A stretch of DNA of 22,046 nucleotides from Chrysochromulina parva (taxonomy: Eukaryota; Haptophyta; Prymnesiales; Chrysochromulinaceae), in contig PJAB01000690.1 of the NCBI GenBank assembly GCA_002887195.1, positions 1 through 22,046 of the forward strand. Direction: 5' to 3'. The notes beneath the pieces are model-generated. The model ran no database searches. It saw only the letters and a program-made list of their open reading frames with translations, and was not told the origin of the DNA. Below are positions 1 to 7,623 of this stretch, one piece after another (position 1 is the first letter of the stretch; each line of letters begins with the position of its first letter). The translations under genes and the position numbers were made by a program.

Positions 1-947
1 ACACCGCCCCTGGCTCGGCGTACCGCGTGCAAGCACCCTGTCCCTCACATCTGCTCACCCACCTTGTCGCTCACCCACTCCTCTCCTCGCCGCTGTGTTC
101 CACGTGCAGGGCGGGAATACACTCCTTCACTGCGCCGCTCATAACAGCTCATCGGTGGCGGTGGTGCAGGCGCTCCTCGCGGCGTACCCGGAGGCCGCCT
201 CGGCGACGACACACATTGTACGCCGCCACCACCCTTGCTGCCCCCCACCCTTGCTGCATCAGAGGCCAACAGCGGTCATCAGAGGTAAATCAGAGGTAAT
301 CCATGGCAATCATGTGTCATAATTTTCAATCAGAAGCCACTCAGGGGCCACTCAGAGGCCACTCAGAGGCCACTCAGAGGCCACTCAGAGGCCACTCAGT
401 AGCACTCAGAGGTTTTCAGCGGGGCCCTTGGAGGCGCCATCAGAGGCACTCAGAGGTTCATTAAAGGTAATCAGAGTCACTCAAAGGCCCTCAGCTGGCC
501 CCTCAGATTCCATCAGAAGGCACTCAGAGGCTCATCAGAGGTTATCAGAGGCACTCAGAGGCCATCAGAGGTCATCAGAGACCACACAGTGGCACTCAGA
601 GGCACTCAGAATCACTCAGTAGCACTCAGAAGGCACTCAGAGGGCCCTCAGCGCGAGGTGTACGCCGCCCCTGGCCCTGCTACCGCGTGCAAGCACCCTG
701 TCCCTCACATCTGCTCACCCACCTTGTCGCTCACCCACTCCTCTCCTCGCCGCTGTGTTCCACGTGCAGGGCGGGCAGACGCCCCTTCACTGCGCAGCTC
801 AGTGCAGCTCATCGGTGGCGGTGGTGCGGGCGCTCCTCTCGGCTTACCCGGAGGCCGCCACGGCGACGGACAATGTACGCCGCCACCACCCTTGCTGCCG
901 CGTGCATCAGAGGCCATCAGCGGTCATCAGAGGTTCATCAGATGTAA
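1..947 (+). repeat. Direct duplication of an exon-intron module, 660-bp offset
   Basis: Bases about 20-300 recur at about 680-947. The intron tail before the acceptor (about 23-110 against 683-770) is essentially identical. The ankyrin exons diverge modestly (for example HN against QC after CAA). The donor GTACGCCGCC and the start of the next intron also match. The duplicated unit is thus intron tail, one ankyrin exon and intron start. Confidence 0.85.
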
Positions 948-2252
948 TCAAGGGCAATCAGGTGTATACATTCGCACTCAGAGGGCAATAAGTGGCACTC
1001 AGAGGCCACTTAGAGGCCACTCAGTATACTCAGTATACACTCAGTAGCACTCAGAGGCCCTCAACGGGCCCTCAGAGGCCATCAGAGGCACTCAGAGGCT
1101 CATCAGAGGTAATCAGAGTCACTCAGAGGCCCTAAGAGGTCATCAGAGGCACTCAGTAGCACTCAGTAGCACTCGGAGGCACTCAGTGGGCCCTCAAAGG
1201 CCATCAGAGGCCATCAGAGGGCACTCAAAGGCTCATCAGAGGGCACTCAAAGGCTCATCAGAGGGCACTCAAAGGCTCATCAGAGGGCACTCAAAGGCTC
1301 TCAGAGACCACTCAGTGGCAATCAGCAGCACTCAGCGGCACTCAGCAGCGCTCAGAGGGCACCGGGACCCAAGACGGCCACGATGGCCCAAGACGGCCAG
1401 CGCCATCATTGGTGGCGCGCGACGGCGGCGCGCGCGCCCGTTTGCTGCGCCATCGTCGTGCGCATCTCCCGCGCCGCTGACGACCCTAGCTCTGCCGCCC
1501 TCGTTCTCCGCGTGTCCGCGCTGCAGGGTGGCAACACGCCGGCCGATTTTGCCGCTGTGTGCAATGGCAATGCCGAGGTTAGGGCCTTCTTCGCGCAGCA
1601 AGAGGCAGAAGACGCTCAGCTTGCTGCAGCTCTCGCTGCGAGCCTCGCCGTCTCCGGCCCTGTCCCACCACCTCCCCGCGGTCCGCCGCCGCCGACAGCC
1701 GCCGATCCGTTTCCATCGACCGCTGCTCGAACTCCTCCCCAGCTGCACCCTCCTCAACAACGCCCGGCTGTGGCCACGCAGCAAGACCAGGACGAGGATG
1801 AGGACGAGGATGACGAGGAAGAACCCGAGAATGAGGAGGAGGATGAGGAGGAAGAACCCTCGGATGCCGAGAAGCAAGCGGCGCTTGAACGGCTGTTGCA
1901 GGTGACGGTCCCGGTGCACCTGATCTCGGCACCTTACGAAGTCCGCGCGGGGTACGACAAGGCAAGGGAAATTAAGGAGGACAACCACAACCCACCCCAC
2001 TCGTACTGCTACAACCCGAACACGGACTCGCCGCAGGACGCGGGCGGCGGCTGGCTCCAGAGCTGGATCAAGGTGTGCAAGCGCACCAAGCAGACGAACG
2101 GCACGGTGTACGTCGTGTTCAACCGGCGCAAGAATGGCAATTACGGCGACGGCAAGTACAAAGGCTGGTTCGACGGCCAGGCGCAGGGAGGCGAGCTGGA
2201 GCTCGCAGAGACTTTAAACTGCACCATTTCGTTGGTGGGCTACAACCCATGA
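110..2252 (+). CDS. Ankyrin-repeat protein with UIM-like helix, 3' part (5' end outside window), three exons visible
   Basis: Coding segments are 110-217, 770-874 and 1527-2252. Each follows a CAG acceptor, the first two end at GTACGC donors, and all junctions are phase 0. Exons 1 and 2 (36 and 35 codons) each encode one ankyrin repeat (GGxTxLHCAA... followed by a leucine-rich second helix). Exon 3 opens with a degenerate third repeat (GGNTPADFAA). About residues 97-113 of the visible protein then match a ubiquitin-interacting motif: acidic residues, then L-AAALAASL with the conserved Ala and Ser. A Pro-rich stretch, a Glu/Asp-rich stretch and a roughly 110-residue C-terminal region that I do not recognise follow, ending at TGA 2250-2252. 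Ankyrin repeats bind proteins, and UIMs bind ubiquitin; the ANKRD13 family combines both, but I do not claim orthology. The 5' end is missing: position 1 already lies in an intron tail like that before exon 2. Exon calls are fairly sure; the role is unknown. Confidence 0.75.
258..655 (+). repeat. Intronic minisatellite, CACTCAGAGGC family (intron 218-769)
   Basis: This is a degenerate tandem array of 9-11 bp units (CATCAGAGG, CACTCAGAGGC, CACTCAGTAGC). The most regular run is near 338-392. It fills most of the 552-bp intron between two ankyrin exons. Reading frames through it are repeat artefacts rather than genes. Confidence 0.85.
904..1365 (+). repeat. Intronic minisatellite, same family, with 22-bp higher-order units (intron 875-1526)
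   Basis: The same CACTCAGAGGC-type units fill most of the 652-bp second intron. At 1219-1284 three exact 22-bp units, each joining a GGGCACTCAAAGG part and a CTCATCAGA part, lie in tandem, followed by a partial fourth. From about 1366 to the acceptor at 1525-1526 the intron is ordinary GC-rich sequence. Confidence 0.85.
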
Positions 2253-3261
2253 GCCTTCTGCTGATGCCCGTCAGTAAGAGGTCCTTCTTTTGTCGTCTCG
2301 CTCGACACGACGCTGGTGATTCTCCCCGCCGCCCCGCGCCCTACTACTGAATAGTGGGAGTGGGTCGTAGAGGAGTCGCGCGGGAGCGGCGAGCGCCCAA
2401 GTGGTGCTTAGGCACGCGTCAGGGGACCCTGCCGCATAGGTGGGGGCAAGAACGCGGCCGGGATGGCATGAGGCCAGCCCTGAAAGGAATGAACCGAATC
2501 GGTATGGGTGTACTGTGATCTCTCGCTGGCCGCTGCAGTGTGCGCAGGTCGTGCAGCTACAACGTGCAGCTGCAACTGGCGCCGCACACAAAAAAGTACA
2601 GGACGGGAAGACGCCACTGCCGCCAAAAGCGTGAAGGGCAAGACTGACTTTCACGCAGTCGAGTCAGTCCTTTCACAGAAAGGACTTTCACCGGACGGAC
2701 GGACTGTCGCGCCGCGGCCGCACCTTGTGCGCGCGCCGCGCGGGCGGTGGAGGATTGACCAAGCGCGCGAGGATCAGGATGGGAGCGAAGCGTATCCGGC
2801 AATGGGAGCGGTGGTGGGTCCGACGACCGCGCTTAGTTCCCCCGTTAGCAATTGCCCGTTAGACAATACGCGCCTTGCGAGTTACACATTGGTCATTGCA
2901 CGGCACACATTCATCATTCTCACGACGACATCCCCTTCAAATTCCCCCACCGCAATTCAGGGGGTTCTGGCAATGCGTAGGTGGCTTGGCGAAGTTACAA
3001 AGTTCTCTCTCAAGTCTCATCAACATCGTTCTTCGAACGATTTTATATCTCAAACGAAAAGTACACGTGGACCGTCCTCAACGATATGCATAGGGTCGGC
3101 CCGCGTCGGCCGTCGCGCCCATCGGGCACATCTCACTGGGAGGCACGTAGGCGTGCAATAGCCACCAGCCCACGCCGCATTCAGGCATCCCTGTAGTGTG
3201 CCCCGCGCATCTCATTCACACCCGGCGAAAGCGTAGCGAAAGCGCCCAGAAGGAGCGCGCT
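2253..3261. other. Convergent intergenic region, no gene seen
   Basis: This interval lies between the stop codons of the ankyrin gene (+) and the RRM/RS gene (-), so it should hold both 3' UTRs. Open frames here (such as 2508-3161 +) show no domain, no codon structure and no splice logic. The sequence becomes less GC-rich around 2830-3080. It contains a perfect hairpin at 2666-2686 and no recognisable RNA gene. Confidence 0.6.
2666..2686. other. Perfect 8-bp stem hairpin
   Basis: AGTCCTTT at 2666-2673 and its exact reverse complement AAAGGACT at 2679-2686 flank a 5-nt loop. It lies about 410 bp past the ankyrin stop in the convergent gap. No T-run or partner gene gives it a clear role. Confidence 0.5.
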
Positions 3262-4341
3262 TCAGTAGCGTGGCTGCTGCAGGTGTGGCGGCGGCCATGG
3301 CGGCTGCTCGTGCCCGTAGCGCGCCATCTCCTGATGCTGATGGTGCGCCTGCTGCGGCGGCGGCCCCATCGCACGCGGGCCGGCGATGTCGGCGGTGCGT
3401 CGCCAGTCACCGTAGGAGGGTGGTGTGCCGGCGATGTCGGAGGTGCGTCGCCAGTCACCGTACGAGGGTGGTGCTCTGGTCAGATCGCCGTACGGTACGC
3501 GCTCTTCGCGGTAGTGATCAGGACGGCGCTCTGCCCGACCGTGGTCATGGCCACGCTCGCCGCCACGCTCGCCGCCACGCTCGCCGCCACGCCGCAACGG
3601 CGATCGGCTGCGGCTGCGGCTACGGCTACGGCTGCGGCTGCAACCACGACTGTAGCGCCGGCCACTGCCGCCTTCCCGCCACCGGTCGGGCGGCGATGGG
3701 GAGCGCCCACGGTGGCGCGGCGGTTGGTCCAGTCCCGAGGGCGGCGCTGTGGCGGGCGGCGATGGGGAGCGCCCACGACGGCGCGGCGGTTGGTCCAGTC
3801 CCGAGGGCGGCGCTCGTCCCGGAAAGGACCCTGGATTCTCAAGTGGTGCACAAGTGCCAATAGGCAAGGAGTTCGAGGGCGATGGCGTCGCCGCCGGTGG
3901 TGGTGCTCCCGTCTGGTTCACGCGAAGCACCCTGTCGCCAACAATCAATCCGTTGAGCAATTCGACGGCGTAGCCAGCCGACTGCGAGTCGACATAGTCG
4001 ACGAAGCCAATTCCACGCGGCCTGTCGTTGAGCAGCCTCACGTTGCCCAGGATGGGCCCGCATTGCTGCACGAGCTCACTAAACGTCGCTTCCGTGATGC
4101 TCGGCGGCAGGTTGCCCACAAACACGCTCGGGTTTGCGGACACGCTCGAGTTGACCCGGACGGGCGGTGTCGCCGCTGCTGCTGCTGCTGCTGACGGCAT
4201 CGATGCCGCTTCTTGCTTTCTCGGTGGCTGATTAACGAAAGGTGGCGGAAGTGCGCTTCCCACAAATGCCTGGCTGGCGCAGTAGCGGCACGTCCCAGTT
4301 TCAGCACGTCGCATGGCGGCGGCGTAGAGATGCTGCTCCAT
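3262..4341 (-). CDS. SR-like RNA-binding protein: one RRM plus RS- and RG-rich tail
   Basis: The protein is 359 aa from the first in-frame ATG (4339-4341). The open frame runs on to a TTG at 4386 without another ATG. One RRM spans about residues 71-143, with RNP2-like VFVGNL (73-78) and RNP1-like RGIGFVDY (109-116), aromatic residues in place. The tail has two GLDQPPRxRGRSPSPP blocks (about 181-218), an RS dipeptide run (about 235-248), RGGERGGERGG, and two copies of PPSYGDWRRT (291-300, 307-316 region). RRM plus RS is the layout of SR proteins, which act in nuclear pre-mRNA splicing and mRNA export. The N-terminus has a CRYC pair (19-22) but no second pair to complete a zinc finger. It is divergent from the DBP4 helicase gene across 169 bp. 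The family call is firm; the exact orthologue is not. Confidence 0.85.
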   Translation of the reverse strand: MEQHLYAAAMRRAETGTCRYCASQAFVGSALPPPFVNQPPRKQEAASMPSAAAAAAATPPVRVNSSVSANPSVFVGNLPPSITEATFSELVQQCGPILGNVRLLNDRPRGIGFVDYVDSQSAGYAVELLNGLIVGDRVLRVNQTGAPPPAATPSPSNSLPIGTCAPLENPGSFPGRAPPSGLDQPPRRRGRSPSPPATAPPSGLDQPPRHRGRSPSPPDRWREGGSGRRYSRGCSRSRSRSRSRSRSPLRRGGERGGERGGERGHDHGRAERRPDHYREERVPYGDLTRAPPSYGDWRRTSDIAGTPPSYGDWRRTADIAGPRAMGPPPQQAHHQHQEMARYGHEQPPWPPPHLQQPRY

Positions 4342-4510
4342 AGGCGCGCGACGCCCGCCGCGCCGTGTGTGGGGTTCCTCGCTCAAGGGTCAATGACTTG
4401 TGCAGCTCGTTTCGTCAGCAACTTTGTCTCCTCCTTTGCCGTATTAACAGCACATTCACACTCCTCTGCTGCGACGTACTGCACGACGTATCCGATATCC
4501 GTCCGATACG
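4342..4510. promoter_or_regulatory. Divergent (bidirectional) promoter region, RRM/RS gene and DBP4
   Basis: Only 169 bp separate the two start codons, so the genes must share or overlap 5' regulatory sequence. I see no clear TATA box. The assignment rests on gene geometry only. Confidence 0.55.
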
Positions 4511-6533
4511 ATGGGCTCCCGAGCCGCTGGTGGCGGCGGTTCGCGAGCGGCACGCAAGGCCGACACCGACCGCGAACTCCGCGAAATTGAGACGCTTGCC
4601 GCGCGCGTCATAGATGAGGCACCTGTGCCGGGTTCCAATCCACTCGACACCGATGCTGCCGAGGTCACCGTCGAGAAGCAGAAATTCAGCAGCGCGCGCA
4701 AGTTTGCGGAGCTGCCCCTGTCGCAGCGCACGCTAGCGGGCCTCGCCAAGGGCAAATGGCAGAAGATGACCGACATTCAACGCGCGGCCATTCCGCACGC
4801 TCTCGCTGGCCGCGATGTGCTTGGCGCGGCGAAGACAGGCTCTGGCAAGACGCTCGCGTTCCTCGTGCCGACGCTCGAGCTGCTCTATCGCGAGCGGTGG
4901 GGGCGCATGGACGGCCTCGGCGCACTCATCATATCGCCCACGCGCGAGCTGGCCATGCAGATCTTCGACGTGCTGCGCATAGCGGGCGTCCGGCACGACC
5001 TGTCGGCGGGTCTCGTCATCGGCGGCAAGGATAAGGCAGAGGAAGCGGAGCGGATCTGCGGCATGAACCTGCTCGTGTGCACTCCAGGCCGGCTGCTGCA
5101 GCACCTCGACGAGACGCCCGGCTTCGAGGCGAACGGGCTGCAGATGCTCGTGCTCGACGAGGCCGATCGCATCCTCGACATGGGCTTCAGCTCGACTCTG
5201 AACGCGATCGTTGCGGCGCTACCCAAGAAGCGGCAAACGCTTCTCTTCTCAGCGACGCAGACGAAGGACGTGAAAGCGCTCGCGCGCCTCTCGCTGCGCA
5301 GCCCGCAGTACGTTGCGGTGCATGAGACGTCCAAGTCGTCCACACCCGCCAAGCTCGACCACCACTACATGATCACGCCGGCCGCGTCGAAGCTGGACGT
5401 GCTCTTCGGCTTCGTGCGCACACACCTGCAGGCCAAGACGATTGTCTTCTTGTCGAGCTGCAAGCAGGTGCAGTTCGTGCATGCCGCCTTCGCAGCCCTA
5501 CGCCCGGGCGTGCCGCTCATGTGCCTGCACGGCCGCCAGAAGCAGATGAAGCGGCTCGCCGTGTACACCGACTTTTGCGCCAAGAAGCACGCGGTCCTCT
5601 TCGCGACGGACGTGGCGGCGCGCGGGCTCGACTTCCCACAGGTCCACTGGGTGGTGCAAGCGGACTGCCCCGAGGACGTTGCCACCTACATCCACCGCAC
5701 CGGCCGTACCGCGCGCTACACAGCAAGCGGGCGCGCGCTGCTGCTGCTACTCCCTTCGGAGAGCGCGATGCTTGACAAGTTGGGCGCCGCGCGCATCGTC
5801 GCTTCCAAGCTTTCAGTGAATGCGAAGGCGGTCTTCCAGACGCGCCCCAAGCTGCAGGCGCTGCTCTCTGAGCGGCCCGAGATCAAGTACACGGCACAGC
5901 GCGCCTTCATCTCGTACGTGCGCTCGGTGCACTTGCAGGCCGACAAGGAGATCTTTGACGCGCCGAGCCTGCCGCTTGGTCCGTTGGCGGAGAGCATGGG
6001 GCTGCTCGCCCCGCCGCGCGTGCGCTTCCTGGGCGGTGGTGCGGGCGGAGCGGGCGGGGCTGGCGGGGATGGGCGTTCGTGCAAGAAGCCGGGTGAGCGC
6101 AGCTGGCAGCCAGGCGACGAGGACGAGGACGGCGAGGACGAGGCGGAGGAGGAAGACGACGATGACGAGGAGGAGGGTGAGGAGGACGAGGACGAGGACG
6201 AGGAGGACGACGGTGGGAGGTCCCAAAGCCGTCGACGAGGCACTCCCGCGCCGGCGATTGCGGAGGCGAGCAGCGAGGAGGAGGATGGGGAGGAGGGACT
6301 TGTGCTCAAGCCCAAGAAGAAGAAGGAGCAGCCACGCGATCGCCTCAAGCGTCTCCTCGCGCGCAACACGCTCGAGCGTCGCGGCGATGACGACGGTACG
6401 AGCAGCAGCCGCGCGGCCGCCGAGCGCCAGAAGCGTGCCGCGGCGCCCAAGCCGCTGCTAGGCGAGCCCGGAGACGCGTCGGCAGGGCCTCTGCTCCAAG
6501 TCAAGCGTACGATCCTGCCTGAGGACGAGGAGA

Positions 6534-6568
<35 letters not shown>

Positions 6569-7117
6569 ACAGCCGATGAGCTTCCTCTTCGGAAGGCGAA
6601 GATCAAGATCCGCAAGGGGGGCACCGTAGTGGGGGGCACGCGCACCGTCTTTGACGACGAGGGCGTGCCGCTCGAGCGCCGTTTTGATGGCTTTGCCGGC
6701 GTCGTGGCAGACAAGGAGGCGGTAGGTGCGGCGCCCGTGGCGGACCCCGCCTCGCGTGTGGCGCAAGTGAAGGCGGCGCTGCGCGAACGTGCGGCCGTCG
6801 ACCGAGAGCGCGAACGTGAGCGTGTGCGCGAGATGCACAAGGCACGCAAGCGCAAGCAAAAGGAGGCGGCCGCGGCCGAGGTGGAGGCACGAGAACCAGG
6901 CGTACAGGCGATCCTGGGTACAGGCGAGAGCGACGGCGACGATGATGGAGAGCACTCTGGGTCGGCAGCGGCTATGGTGCGCCCATCGAAGCGCTCCCGA
7001 CGCGGAGACGACGAGGCCAGTTCGAGCGTGCCAGTGATGCAGAGCACTGCTGACGAGATGCGACGGGACGAGATCGCCGCGGAGAGGAAGCTGGCGATGC
7101 TCCTCGGGGGTCGCTGA
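4511..7117 (+). CDS. DBP4: DEAD-box ATP-dependent RNA helicase, DBP4/DDX10 type
   Basis: The protein is 868 aa, unspliced, from ATG 4511 to TGA 7117. It has a full set of DEAD-box motifs: Q motif near F65-Q90, motif I AAKTGSGKT (106-114), Ia PTRELA (143-148), II DEAD (216-219), III SAT (247-249), V ATDVAARGLD (365-374) and VI HRTGRTAR (395-402). After the helicase core, about residues 439-507 resemble the C-terminal domain of the Dbp4/DDX10 family, including the PLGPLAESMGL...PPRVRFL region. A long Asp/Glu-rich tract (about 535-567) and Lys/Arg-rich coil-forming segments follow. Dbp4 is a nucleolar ATPase needed for early 18S rRNA processing and U14 snoRNA release; that role is inferred by family. 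Closely related DDX18-type helicases are the main alternative, but the motif-I context (LGAAKTGSGKTLAFL) favours DBP4. Confidence 0.93.
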
Positions 7118-7623
7118 AGAGTGACGAACAACAGAGAGCGAAACGATAGCTGAGGGAGAGACAGTGGACACTCCTCACTCGACAGAGAGAGGCAGCAGAG
7201 ACCGGGAGATCGAGGAGCTTTTAGAGCGCCGAAGGCACTTTGGGGCCCGGGGGCATTGCAGTCGTGTGGACTGTGCGAGGCTGCGACTGTGACGCGTACA
7301 TGGAGCGAGTCGAGTGGCGCCAGAGAGCACGCCCGCAGCACTTTATATACGCCCACGCGGAGTACTCCGCGGACCGCCCGGGACACAGCCCTCAGTGGCA
7401 GCGTGACTTTCCTCTAGCGACACACTGACATTCCGAGCGGTGTCTCGGACCACTGACCACGGGCGGTGGCCGGTGGCGGTGCGCGGTTTATCGGTATTCG
7501 TAACGGCCGAACCTTAAAACCGATACGTAGTAGCCCGTACGATACCGGCGCCGAAATAGAAAGGATGGCTGAGGGGTCGTGTGCATTTCCAACCGAAGCA
7601 ACGCATTCGGTCTGCTCTGGTGC
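7118..7623. other. Convergent intergenic region with a TATA-like box and 16-bp palindrome
   Basis: This is 506 bp between two stop codons. It contains TTTATATAC (7342-7350) followed at once by the perfect palindrome CGCGGAGTACTCCGCG (7356-7371). No protein-coding signal is seen. A small stem-loop, ACCGAA (7592-7597) with TTCGGT (7606-7611), lies just beyond the minus-strand stop of the neighbouring gene. Confidence 0.5.

Noticed and set aside
258..1365. CRISPR-like direct repeats
   Set aside because: Units of 9-11 bp with no unique spacers, located in eukaryotic introns, are a minisatellite.
1383..1526. ATG at 1383 as start of a separate gene
   Set aside because: The frame before 1527 is GC-rich intron sequence, while an ankyrin repeat begins exactly after the CAG at 1524-1526, matching the two upstream exons.
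2508..3161. 217-codon open frame in the convergent gap
   Set aside because: It has no ATG-led domain, no family resemblance and mixed composition; better read as 3' UTR or spacer sequence.
3196..4194. Open frame on the plus strand opposite the RRM/RS gene
   Set aside because: The minus strand has a clear RRM and RS tail; the plus-strand product is Arg/Ala low complexity without motifs.
5716..7386. Long open frame on the minus strand opposite the DBP4 gene
   Set aside because: It is Ser/Pro/Arg-rich, with no domain, and mirrors the acidic and GC-rich codons of the helicase on the other strand.
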